A stretch of DNA of 64,000 bases, taken from positions 8,556,001 through 8,620,000 of the forward strand of contig NC_063156.1 in assembly GCF_020921035.1 (NCBI RefSeq). The letters are read 5' to 3'. Below, piece after piece: positions 37,425 through 48,842 of this stretch. The DNA is from Rhodamnia argentea (Eukaryota; Streptophyta; Magnoliopsida; Myrtales; Myrtaceae). Numbering within the stretch: the first letter of the stretch is position 1; the number at the start of each line of letters is the position of its first letter. A program made the position numbers and the translations under genes. The notes beneath the pieces were generated by a model. It made no database searches, was not told the DNA's origin, and saw nothing but the letters and a program-made list of their open reading frames with translations.

Positions 37425-39080
37425 CTTAATCTCGACACCAGTGTAATGCATCAAGTGAAACCTTCAACGTTCGTTAGAGAATCCTGCAGATATAGATAGG
37501 AGAGAGACTACTATAGCCAAAGGCTTTAAGAAGATTTTAATTTGTAGACTACTCTGCTCCTTTGTATGTCAAGGGCCTGCAGATATGTGCTGTTTGTACG
37601 TCAAGGGCCTGCAGATATGTGCTGTGCCAAGCTCTCATCAGCACATCGCCTTGCCTAAATCAAGCAATCATCATCCCAGTCTTTTATTTGGGGTCTGATG
37701 GCTGGGCTTTTTAGGTGTCTTCTGACTTGAAATTCTTGTATCCACTTTCACGGAAGAGCGTGGTTATGTACACCTTTTCCCTCCTATTTCAAGGCAATCA
37801 ATCTCATTGGTATAAGAGCTGATTAGTCCTTCAACTGGAGTACATTACTCAAAATAGCTCCAAAATAAAGGAATTCACATGTTATAATTTTTCTGTGCTA
37901 TGAATACTTCTGTTGATACCTAGTGTAGTGCTATTGCTAACAGCAATTTTCAACAAGCTTTCTTCTCCAGTTTGTGTTGAATCCCTTTACTTCCTTCTTG
38001 AAGAGTTAACAGTTCCAGTGAGGGGTCTATGAAATGTTTGCATCCTATGTAGCCCTTTTTTTTTTTTTTTTTTTAATCATCCTATATAGTTTCATAATCA
38101 AATGTATGACGAGCATGTGTTTCCCTCTTAAACTATATTAAATTGCATAAAAGGTTGAGGTTGATCTTCATAGTAGCTTCTTGCATTCATCCATTTGCTA
38201 GTGTAAGGAGGCTGTTCTATTTATCTTTGTGGAAACAAATCGCTAGTTAGTTGTACATTTCTAGGCTCTATATGACTAAGACTAGTTGTTGGGTTTACTT
38301 GTTAGTTGGAGATGTACATATTCTTTTTAATGGATTATAGAAACTCTGATATCGTAGCCAACCTGCTGGGCACTGGTTTCTATATATTTGTATATATGTG
38401 ATGGAGATATATAGGTTGACAACATGTTATTGGTTGTGTATGATACTGTGTCTTCGGGTGAAAGGGCGGCTGTGTCATCCCCTATTCTTGTTGGATTCGG
38501 GGTGTGATGCATGCATTCTCATTGTCAAGGCGCGACCGGCTAATGAGATGTTGCTAACCAATCGAGTGTGTTTTTTGTCTGTTGCTGCTGATGAGAGCAA
38601 AAGGGGCATTTGCCTCCGGCTTCTAATACTAAATTCATGGAGAAATATGATGTATCAAAAGTAAATACATGTATTTTATTTCCCAAAATCGTTGGTGTTT
38701 GCCAACTTTGATATGATAGGTGCGTCTGAAGACTCTGATCCTAAGGGTAGATCGAGCATCATATAAATCTTTTCATTTTGCAATTTGATCCGATCCAAGA
38801 CGATAAGATCATAAAAGTTTCAAATATGATATGCCAAAAGTAAACACGTGTAATAACCTCCAAAGATCTGTTCATTTTCTCAAGTTTCAATGACAGTGTC
38901 GAGTGCCTAGAATGCGTAGACAAACTTCAAGAGCCATGTGTGCACAGTAGTGCATGTCAAGTTAAATACATTGGATTGTTTCCGTATGGACATGCATTTA
39001 TCATCTGATGTAGTTGATCAACGTCATAGTGGAGTTGGGCAAACAGACAAAACCATGCTATGTGAATAACTCAGTTGCCT
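37425..39080. other. Intergenic region downstream of DENN gene
   Basis: It holds the DENN 3' UTR and AT-rich sequence with no recognised gene. It contains a near-perfect 32-bp tandem duplication at 37561-37624. Confidence 0.5.
37561..37624. repeat. 32-bp tandem duplication in DENN 3' region
   Basis: TTTGTA(T/C)GTCAAGGGCCTGC...GTGCTG is present twice in a row with one or two differences, 140-200 bp after the stop codon and so probably within the 3' UTR. Confidence 0.9.
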
Positions 39081-40500
39081 CTACACCAGTCTTACAGTAG
39101 AGAAACAAGGATGTGACATGGCTGGGATTGTTAACCGTGGACCAGATAAAACAGAGGATGATCGACAGAAATGGTAACGCGGAATTTCAACAGCCCCTTG
39201 TCCAATCCTTACGCTTACATCCGTCAAGGTGGGTTCCATCACCCCTTCCAAGACTTTGATAGCCATCGACAACGAAGGCCTCTTTGTGAATTCAACTTGC
39301 AAGCACCATGCGGCGAGCCTCATCATGTCAACCACGTGAGGTTCGTTCAGTTTCATATCCTCATCGTTCTTATCGACCATATCCAGAAGCCGTCCTTTTT
39401 CCCACTTTCTTTTAAAAACTCCTGATAGGTACATGTCTTCCTAACTTTGAGATTCGTTGAAAACTTTCCGTCCACAAACTATTTCCAGAATTACCACACC
39501 GAAGCTATAGACATCCACTTTCTCGGTAGTTGTTGCATGTAGCCATTTTGGGGCCAAATAGTCCGGAGTTCCCCTCATCGTGGTCACAATTTGACTTTGG
39601 TCCCTAGCAATTGTCTTAGACAAGCCAAAATCTGCAACCTTAGCGTTAATTTTTTTGTCCAAGAGTATATTTTGGGGCTTTATATCCGTGTGAACTATCT
39701 TCCAACTACATTCTTCATGGATTCAACTTAGGTCATTTGCTATGTCAAAAATGATCTTCCTTCTATGTTGCCAATTGAGCACAAATAACTCATTTGATTT
39801 TTACGAAAGATCCGTTTATTTAGGGACCCTTTGGATATGCATTCGTAGACAAGCAGCTTGTGAAATTTCTTGGCACAAAAAACAACGAGTCCTACCAAGT
39901 TCACATGATGGATACTACCGATGCTCTCAACCTTAGCAAGAACAGATGTTTGGCATAAAGCATTGAGTTGCTTCACGGCTACTTTCTTCCAGTTGGCTAG
40001 TGTGCCCTAATAAACGAAGCTAAATCCACCCTCACCGAGCCTGTCGTTGAAATCCTCGGTAATGGTTTTCAAATCATCACAGATAAATCTCTTAGGTGAT
40101 CCTGGAGATTGGTCAAGATCGTCCTCTTCGACTCCGTCAATACCTTCGACATCTTCAACGCCTTTTCTTCTACATAGGCCCTCTTGTCCGGTTGGCAGAC
40201 CACACAACCACTGGAGCCACACTGGTGCTGTTGTTGTTAATGGAACGCAGTTCGGTTGGAACGACCAAAATGGCAAAATAGTAAACTTCCGAATAGGCTG
40301 GGCTATAGAAGCCACAGGCGAATGTCGTGCCATTATGGCTCCGCAGAAGAACTGGGATTATGTCAGCACCGTCCGGAGGTGGCCGGATATAATTGACAGC
40401 ATATGCTGTGGCAATCCATGTGGTGTTACGGCCTGTGGTCGGATAGACGTCAAACCGAAAAAGTATGCTAGGACAAAAAGGCCGGAGGGCGTGAACATAG
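39081..40500 (-). pseudogene. G-type lectin receptor-like kinase (SD2-5-like) pseudogene
   Basis: On the minus strand an open segment (about 40500-40173) reads as the N-terminal lectin region of SD2-5-type receptors (FACGFYS, YYFAILVVPTE, VVVWSANR). It runs straight into a different frame encoding the juxtamembrane and kinase regions (LDQSPGSPKRF, LKTITEDFNDRLGEGGFSFVY). Most of the lectin, PAN and membrane segments are absent. The kinase shows VAVKQLNAL, VESIGSIHHVNLVGL, HTDIKPQNILLD, VADFGLSK, MRGTPDYLAPKWL, VDVYSFGVVILEI and a typical C-lobe end (MMRLAAWCLQVEFTKRPS). Breaks: a stop at 40007-40009 after the glycine loop, a +1 shift near 39780, a stop in the helix before the catalytic loop, and a stop at about 39441-39443. 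The APE Glu is replaced by Lys. No introns are evident. It is a dead copy of a family that is normally a plasma-membrane receptor kinase. Confidence 0.88.
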
Positions 40501-41040
40501 TGTGAGTACTAAAAACAAGAAGCTGGAGAGGAATGTGAAAGAGCAGAAGAAAACGAAAAACTGGATTCCAAGTGAAAGGTGAAACGGCCGTCCTTTGAAG
40601 CAGAGACATTGGGAAGTCAGTCACATTCCAGAAACCTAATTCCAAGCGAAAGCCACATTGAGGACGATAATTAACTCGAAACAAGAGTGCCGATGCGAAG
40701 ACAAGACACTAACATTGGTTTGTCCAAGCTCCATCATCCAACAGAATTTCAAAGTTTCAGATAGAATCTTAGGGGAAGCAATCTTCATTAGGCATTATAG
40801 ATTGCAGGTTTGCCGGAGCGACCTAAAAAAACAAAAAGGCCTTTGATTCTTGATCTCAATATGCTATTATGGAGATGGTTTCCATTGTATTAAAACATTA
40901 CAAAGACTAGCATTTCATAAGGAAATAATATCACCCATAAATGAGACGATCTATGTATTATACGAGCTGTCAATCCCCTCATCTTAGTACTTCCACGAAT
41001 TTGCTTGTGATTCGATTGACATCATTAGATTTTCCTTCAC
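40501..41040. other. Intergenic DNA between kinase pseudogene and copia remnant
   Basis: No gene is recognised. Its distal part may include remains of the retroelement's terminal region, but no long terminal repeat could be matched. Confidence 0.35.
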
Positions 41041-41800
41041 TGATTGATAAATTAGTGTCTTTACTTCGCCTCAAATTGGAAGTTGGAGAATCCCAAATTC
41101 CCATCTCCAATTCCCAATTTGCGACGTAAGTCGAAATGCATTTTTGGGCAATAGCTTCATGAAGAGATTGGTAATTTCATGAACAAACGAAACATATAGT
41201 CACTAGTATTTCTAGAGCCACTTTTTCTCGCCGATAAATTTTATATGATTAGTTCTTGCATGAAACACATGATTAATTGGCATATAAAGTCATGATAATA
41301 TTGGTGGACTTGAGAGACGAAGACCTAAATCTCTAAGAGGTATGATATCTAAGTAATCTCTACAATTGTTGACATCATTGCATGATGCTCTGCCTTGACA
41401 CTAGATCAAGTAAACGTTCGTTACTTCTTAGCACTCCAAGATATACAATTGCTGCCTAAGAAGATACAAAATCCCATAGTTTATCATCAAGTCAAGCAGC
41501 AACCTGCCAAATCTGCATCACACATGGTGTACTAGTCCAAAGTTGACTTGGACAAGATTCACATTCATCGATTTCTTGCGCCGCTGACATAGTGTAGAAT
41601 ACGCTCCATAATTTGAATATGACCCGCAGTAGACTAATGCATGAATTGACAGACAAAATTGACTGCATATGAAATATCTAGCCATGTGATGGTGAGATAT
41701 CGAAGAGCTATGACGGTGCTTCTACAGTGTAGGATCCAAAAATAGTTTTGCATTAATGCTAGAATGAGAGCTACTGAACATATTATGGGTGTGAGAATTT
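41040..41800 (-). mobile_element. Decayed Ty1/copia retrotransposon fragment (end of reverse transcriptase and RNase H)
   Basis: Minus-strand translation gives scattered but ordered copia pol landmarks: DISYAVNFVCQFMH (late reverse transcriptase), then SVKAEHHAMMST (the RNase H SSAEAEY region), then a tail near the end of pol. It is an old, heavily broken fragment with many disabling changes. No intact long terminal repeats were found, so only a 3' portion of pol is preserved. Confidence 0.8.
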
Positions 41801-43150
41801 GATTGAGCTAGCGTAGATTGTCGACATGAGCTATAAAGGGATGATCAGGTTAATTACCTTTTTTCTTTGACATTTTTCTGAATTCTGTGTTAATGAGTGT
41901 TCCTGATGCACATGTTTAAAAAAATTAATGAGGAGATATTCGATTTTGAGAGTACCGATTGCCCTAGTAAGTCTTTCGTCAATCTGATTAATGTAGATTT
42001 GCAAATTCAAGAAAATTGGGTCGGTTTCTGAAATCTACGTCGCCTAAGGGGGCCAAAAAGAAGAAAAAGAAAAGAAAAGGAAAAAGAAGTTGCCTTTCGA
42101 AACGAAAGTCCACCATGAGGATCATCCCATTCTCCACCTTTCAAATTCACCAGTTTAAACAGTTTTTCCACCACAAATCTTCAGTTCTGAATAACTCAGA
42201 GAACACACTTCGCCACTTTCCCCTTTCCTACTGTCCATAGTCAAACAAAACTGATGAAACACTGCTTGCCCAGCATCCTGGATAACCCAAAGTAACTCTA
42301 TCAAGTTCCAGCTTTCCATAATGCATGCAACCAAAAAGCCAAAGGCGAAGTTGAAAATGAAAGGAGTAACAAAATAACGAAGCTTAGAACCATACAATTT
42401 CACCCGACTTCTTTCACGTCTATATTTCAACCAAAGAGCAGCTAGGATAAAAAAGGACGCAAAATGCACACGCGCACAACAGAAAGACCGAATGCCCCAT
42501 AGGCAGATAGTTGCATACCATGTATAGCAGAAACTGCCCCCATTACAATGAAAAGCTTAGTTCCATGAACTTAATTGATCTGATGAAGGAGCAAAACAAT
42601 TGATCCCATCTCTTAAACCACATAAATATGAAGGACTGCTATGCATCACGTCGCTAAAGGTACATCTCTCAGCAAAGGAAGCCTCCATGACTGAAGAAGA
42701 GCAGTTAAAATGTACTCTTACTTTTTCTCGAACCATACTAATATAAACTGCACATCATATGATCGAAAAGGCCAGCTAAATGCAAGAGATTCTTCCTAGA
42801 GAATTCCTGGTTTTAAACTGAGTTGATGTCTCCATTATTTTGAACCCAGCAGACCACTCAAATTAATTGAGTAAAGAAACCCATTCTTCGTTGACATTCC
42901 CACTAGATCAATACATGGTCTCAATAGTTGCTAGCTCTTCACATATAAGTAGTCCTATCCCTGGTTATCAAACAAAACATGGAATCAAGCAAATGCTGCC
43001 AAGTAGCCACGGGATAACACAAGACAGAACTGATGGACTAGTACGGTAAGCTGCACATTGACACTTCATAATCCAAACATTACCATTTTTCTTCCTCATG
43101 TGTCCAACGACTACAGCAATTATCCAAAAGAAGCACCATAGGATGGGACA
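41801..43150. other. Intergenic region and probable WDR70 3' UTR
   Basis: No recognised gene. The part nearest 43150 is likely the 3' UTR of the WDR70-type gene on the minus strand. Short open frames here lack family resemblance. Confidence 0.45.
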
Positions 43151-46100
43151 TCATTTTTCTTCATCTTCAGAATCAGATTTTGCAAAAACAGGCTCAGGTT
43201 GGGTTTGGGCATATGCAGGGGCAATGAACTTTGGATCTTTTTCTGCGACATCAGCATACTTCAGTATAGCTTCTCTAGGATCTTCTTCCATCCATGTTTC
43301 CTTAATCAAACCTCCTTGCTGCAATTGGAAGTAGCAATTATCCTCAGTTACCCTCAGAACCTAACTAAAACAGATAAGAATTGAAATGGAGGACGAAATA
43401 CTTACCTTGAGAAGATATTGGGTCAATAAACTTCCCTTGGTTGTACCAATTCTTCCACCATGTCCAGGTCCATTCATGGGAACCTCTGGTTTATGGGATT
43501 TTAATGGATCCTTGAGGATCTTTTCACGTTGACGCTTACGGCTTGGCTGATCCCTAAACAAAGGCAATGCATGGGGGTTGTGAATGACAGGCTTTAACTC
43601 AAAGTCGTCCACAGATTTTTTCCTTGGCGCACGAGCAACACAAACAAGAGCTCCTCTCTCACTGAGGGTGGGATCATAAAGAACGTGAGTTCCTCCTTGG
43701 CTTTTATCCCCAGAACTTGCAAAGATCTATAACAAAGCAAAAGACAATGAGGGAGATGGAATAGTCATTGGTCACATCTTCGTAGGGAAAAAGCAAAAGA
43801 TCCCGAGTTTATACACCTGTGCAGTAATTCTATCGAGTATTTTCTCCAGGTCGAACTAGCATATAGTTACATCTAGTACCTGGTTCAGCCTGGGGTGCCA
43901 GGCACACTGCACCACACTACAAGTAGGAGAAATCCCAATTCTTGATATAAGCTCAAGTTTAGATCGATCAAAGAAACACAACAAGCCTCCAGTTGTGGAC
44001 TCCCTTTCAACAGAAGTTCCAGTCAAGAATAGCTGCTCGTCGGGACTAAATGCAATATTTGTCTGGGCATAGTGATTTGGAAGATCCTCAAAAACTTTGA
44101 GGGGATTTTTCATAAGGCGCAAATCCCACACCTAATGCGTATCAAACATAAGAAGATGAGATAAACTTGAAAAATTGATTGTAATTGACAATCAAAACTG
44201 AATGTGAGCTTCAGTCATATCCATGTAATTACCTTAAGTGAACCATCGTAGCTTCTTGTCAGTAAAATTTTCCCATCGCTGGAAAACTTAAGCCCAGTTA
44301 TATCATCCGTGTGAGCTTTCTCGATGTGAATGTCCGGCCTGCTTCCCCATCCTGGCTTAAGTTTCCAGATCTGTCAAATCCGGCAGTTGACAAAAAAAAA
44401 AGTGAGTAGTAGATGACAATTAGATGGGAACATGTGAAATTTTGTGGAACCATTGCCAACTATTCTAAAAGCTTAAGCTATTACATGAAGGCGTGATTTA
44501 ATATTTAATTATTTTGACACTCTCCCTCATACTTAGTTTGATCTTTTTGGCAAATACTAAGCGTGGAAATATTTAATTGGCGAGGCAAACGGGGCTTGGA
44601 AAGGTTGCTCTAACATCATGTGAGATTTTGAGGGAGCATTGCCAATTGTTCTAAAAGCTTAAGCTATTAGATGAAGGCATGATTTGATATTTAATTACTC
44701 TAACGAAACAAAATCGCCATCACCAGAGGGATAAAATCTTACACCCTAGCATCACTTCTCCCAATATGACATAAACGGGACATAATACCTGTATTGAACC
44801 ATCCCCAATACCACCTGCAATGCATTTCCCCTCACGATCCCAAGTGCATGTTGTCACGGGTACTCTTCCAGGCCTTGCAAGCTTCGGTTTAATAACCTAT
44901 ATAATGAACAAGTTAGCAAAAGGCCCAATTCTAGTCCTTTATGGAAAATAACACAACAAGCAAAGAGATGCCTTAAGTGGCCAATTGTTTCTACAATTTG
45001 TTGCTAAACAGAAGTGGCCATACATAAGCTCAATGGAAGCAAGAAAAGTCTACAGTGGTTGCCAGATCATCAGAAAAGCAACTGAAGAAACTCATACAAT
45101 GGCATAAGAAAAGTCTACAGAGATTTCATTGTAGGGATTGAGGTAAAAGTGGTAGCTCAAGATTGAGATGGAAGGGGGATGACAAAAATCATTGCCGGAA
45201 GCGGTTAAAGAGAAACCAGAACTTTCTGATTTAGAATTAACTTTTGTAGATTTTATCCATCATAATTGATTCCATGTGTGGAGGGAAACGATATCTCAAA
45301 ATCTGAATGCTGTGATTCCTGTGAATAAAGACTATAGCTTGTTTCTGCCCGCCAGAACTTATTTCTTCATTTATATTGATGACCCACAAGTTAGACGGAT
45401 CAAGTGGAAACTGAGGAAGACTGCCAGTAAAACTATATAAATTTCGACCAAAAAAAAAAAAAAACTATATAAATGCAGTAAGGGGAAAAATATAAAAAGC
45501 AAAACAGACCAGTAGTTCATCATCATGCCCTCTTGAAAAATTGAAGCAGACCAGCTATTAACAATTTACATCGAAAGCGAATAGTTCAACTACTGAGATA
45601 TATTCCTACATAATCTCAGTATAAACAGCTCAATCAAGAGCAAAAAAGAATAAGACTGTCAAAGGGGAAACAACAAAAATATATAGCAGTGCAACAACTC
45701 AATAACCATGTCTTTACACAAACTCAAAGTCAGGATATGAGGAAAAAATACCTGCTTTTGACTTTTGAAGTCATTCACATCCCATATGCGAAGAGATCCA
45801 TCCTCCGATGATGTTAAAATTGTCTCCTTTGTTTTAGGGTGCCACTCTCCCCAAGTCAATCCAGATATATGGCCCTTCGTATTTTTCAAGTCACGAATAT
45901 ACATGTCCCCCTTCACAAATTCACCTAATGTAAGCCCGTCACGATCATAGATCTGCGTCACCAAGGAGAACAATTGTCAGAGGAGCCAAGATGCACCACA
46001 GCTTTCAGGAAAATGATAAGTACCACTAAAGCTACCTTAGCTTGAGCTGAGCCAGTTACGCACAAAAATCGGTCTGCTGTCGGACTCCAGCTTAAGTTAC

Positions 46101-47208
46101 GGAACTTGATGACCTTCAAATGGCTCCAAATCTCTAAATGATGATAGGCGAGAATTCATCCCTTGAAAGTCATACATCCGTACAGAGTAATCATAACTGC
46201 CGGACAGAACCCGAGAACCGGTGGGGTCAACAGCAAGAGTAGATACAACCTGTTAATTGCAATTTTGTGTAGAAGTTCAGCAAGTCAGAACCACAATGTC
46301 AGAAAGCTAACCACTACGAAGCTACAGGTTTCATGGGAATCACTTGATGCCATCTACAGGGTTGTTTCAAAATCTCCAGCATTTTTCAATGTATTCTTAA
46401 CTCCAGTACTCTAGTCGCTGAGAAATCTAAAGCACATTCAAACTATCACAAACAATGACAATATGATTGTTTAACATGCTGGCATCGAAGAGTAAGTCGC
46501 CAGATGAATATCTTCATGTCAAATCAATAAAACTAAGAATGCTACCAACAAAGGGACAGGGGAGAGAAATAGAGATACCTTAGTGTGGCCTTTGAGCTCG
46601 ATCTCATTGCTGAGAGGTATCCGATATTGGTTCTCCTCCTCTTCTTCCTCCCCTTCTTCCTCCTCGCCCGAATCTACATTCGGTGGCCGTGGCGGCCCAA
46701 TCATTACCTCTTCCTCTTCCTCATCATCGCCATCTCCAAGGTTCCCAGGAGGAGGCGGCGGCGGGCCGACCATAACCCCGTCGTCGTCGTCGTCGTCATC
46801 GTCCTCGCCCCCGCCATCATCATTGGAAATCAATCCCGGCGGCGGGCGAGGTGGACCTATCACCGCACGATCACCGCCTTCACCATCGCCACCGCGGCGG
46901 GAGCCGATTCCAGCCTCGGGGTCAGGCCTAGGGTTTCCGGCGCGGACCGCCTCGAGCCAGGCTCTGGAGGAGGAGGAGAGAGAAGGCAGACCGCTGCTCT
47001 CGCCGGCGGCGGCGACGGCGGCGGAGGTAGTAGAGGGAAGAGAAGGGGAAGGAGAGGAGGAGGAGTCGGGGTTGGGGTTGGGGTTGGGGCCGTGGCGGCG
47101 AGTGGCGCGGTGGACGGATTCCAGGGAAGTTTGGGGCTTGGACTGCTTGCCGAAGGTGAGAGGGAACTGAGCTCTCACGCCGTCGTATATCTCCGCTTCG
47201 TCCTCCAT
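43151..47208 (-). CDS. WDR70: WDR70 / gastrulation-defective-1-like WD40 protein, exon 2 frameshifted
   Basis: Eight minus-strand exons: 46579-47208, 46036-46249, 45752-45952, 44789-44896, 44370-44233, 44131-43880, 43726-43406 and 43318-43151. The N-terminal 200 residues are disordered and acidic, with repeated MIGPPRPP / MVGPPPPPPG / VIGPPRPPPG motifs and an eight-Asp run. WD repeats begin at LKGHTK/VVSTLAVDPTGSRVLSGSYDYSVRMYD and continue through LTWGEWHPKTKETILTSSED, TTCTWDREGKCIAGG, ITGLKFSSDGKILLTRSYDG and IAFSPDEQLFLTG. A conserved basic C-terminal region (SRKRQREKILKDP) follows, and the end is KSDSEDEEK. WDR70 is a nuclear protein linked to chromatin and genome maintenance in other eukaryotes. 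Exon 2 is 214 nt, not a multiple of three: one extra base at 46103-46104 turns GHQ-VR into GHQ-VP-stop, so this sequence as given encodes only 260 residues. All other exons keep phase. Confidence 0.93.
44427..44712. repeat. Direct repeat in WDR70 intron 4 (offset ~186 bp)
   Basis: Segments around 44427-44520 and 44618-44712 share CATTGCCAA, TTCTAAAAGCTTAAGCTATTA and ATGAAGGC-TGATTT. This wording is common in plant repeats linked to retroelements; it may be a fossil fragment, but no element boundary is visible. Confidence 0.6.
46786..46812. repeat. Coding GTC/GAC trinucleotide tract in WDR70 exon 1
   Basis: Encodes the eight-Asp run of the disordered N-terminal region. Confidence 0.85.
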
Positions 47209-47228
47209 AGCCGTAGCTCACCGAAGGA

Positions 47229-47254
47229 AGAGAGAGAGAGAGAGAGAGAGAGAG
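47229..47254. repeat. (AG)n microsatellite in WDR70 5' leader
   Basis: About 13 AG units end-to-end, 20 bp upstream of the WDR70 start codon on the minus strand (a CT tract in the leader). Confidence 0.95.
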
Positions 47255-48185
47255 TGTAGCGAGCTTGAGAGTCGTCTCGCAGGCTTGCAGCTTCTTCTTC
47301 GTCTTGCGGAAGTTTAACAAGGTACCGCCATGGAAGCCCAGGAGAAAACAGAAATTGGGGTTTTATATGTTTCGTCGCTCTAATTTTCTATTTAAGCTTT
47401 TAATTTCATGAATTTATCCACTTTATTATCTGTAAATCTCTCCAACTTCAATTTTATTTTGGCTCAAACTCGTCGGAAAATCTATTGGAGTATTGGGGGC
47501 GGTCTACACCTCACGGCTCCCGACACAGCAGGAAACGAAATCATAGGCACGTAAGTTGAGAGCTATACCGATTATTAGAATTTAAGATCAGGCTCGAAAT
47601 AAATAGGAATTGACGACGTAGCCTCAAATAAAATATATTTTATTTTAATATTATCTATATGATCTTGTTATTACTTAAATTGCGTTTGTTTTAATGGAAA
47701 TGTTTTCTGAAAATTGATCAATTTTTTTTTTTTTGAAACAAACGCATTCTCAAAGTTTAGTGTTCAACAGAAAAAAAAAGTCTAATGAACATAATAAAAA
47801 ATATGCAAATAATATCACTTTTATTTATATCGATAAAATAATATTAATAAAATGTAATTTGATAATTTAATAGGAGATATACCGATAAAATAGTAGTAAT
47901 AATGTTCAGTGGGTTTACATATATATTGAGATCTGCAGTCATTTATATTTTTTTTATTAGGCTTTAATATTTGAAAATGTAGCTTTCCTTTTTTCATAAT
48001 TGTGAAGAGAAAATAAAATAAGTGCTTGAATTTAACGAATTATAAAGCCACAGCGAAATAACCTCTTCCCACGTAATCCGCTGCTCACATCGGCCGCCGC
48101 GCTGTAGCTCCCATTTGAGCCTCCGGCGCGAGGACCCGCCCAAAGCTCTCGCCGGAGCAACCGCGTGTCTCCGGTCCACCGCTGC
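47255..48185. other. Head-to-head intergenic region WDR70 / CMC2
   Basis: It holds the two divergent promoters and no gene. The segment 47581-47716 is the apparent source, or sister copy, of the insertion at 48676-48823. Confidence 0.5.
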
Positions 48186-48656
48186 ATCAACCGCCTGAAC
48201 TAGAGAGATACATCACCACCAACGGTACTCTCTCCCTCCCCTTCTCTCTAGCGCTGCCTCCGTCTGTGATTATCCTGAAATTATCACCGCGTTCGGCAAG
48301 TTTCGCTTTCCCGTTTTTTTTGTTTTTTAAATGTCCCCCTGATTGATCTGATGAGTCGTGGAGTCTATTCGGAGGTTCTTCGGTAACCTAGGAGAACGTT
48401 GGTACGCAGTAGCGAATTTTTGCTTCTCTCTGGGAGTACATGTATCCTGTTCAAATCCGATTGATCTTCCTTGTCAATGCTTTCCAATTGAGATATGCTG
48501 GAACTCGATCTGTTAATGGTGAGAGTGAACCGGTTTTCGGCTAATTAGTAGGATTTTATGCCTATGCCTTTCGTTCAAGTTGAGTTAATTAGGCTTTGGC
48601 CTGCTTCCTTTGTTTCAATCGCGGATAAAAGAATGGGATGCCGCCACATGAATTAT

Positions 48657-48842
48657 CCATCAGCCTTAAGGATTTTTTTTTTTGGTAAGGTTCAAAATCA
48701 GGCTTAAAATAAATAGAAATTGACGAGTGCCTAAATAAGATATAGTTTATTTTATTATTATCTATAGGATCTCTTTTTTACTTAAACTGCGCTTTGTTTT
48801 TATGGAAATATTTTTTGAAAATTCCATCAGCGTTAAGGATTT
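48657..48842. repeat. Copied ~140-bp segment flanked by 19-bp direct repeats
   Basis: The segment at about 48690-48820 resembles 47581-47716 (ATCAGGCTTAAAATAAATAG, TTTATTTTA-TATTATCTATA, GGAAAT-TTTT-TGAAAATT). It is flanked by CCATCAGCCTTAAGGATTT (48657-48675) and CCATCAGCGTTAAGGATTT (48824-48842), as if the copy was inserted with duplication of its target. It lies in the probable leader intron of the CMC2-like gene. Confidence 0.7.

Noticed and set aside
42155-42469. 104-codon minus-strand frame downstream of WDR70
   Set aside because: No start context, family resemblance or splice partner; likely chance in the intergenic or 3' UTR region.
46583-47259. Plus-strand open frames of about 200 codons opposite WDR70 exon 1
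   Set aside because: They come from the repetitive Glu/Asp/Pro codons of the real minus-strand exon and resemble no protein.
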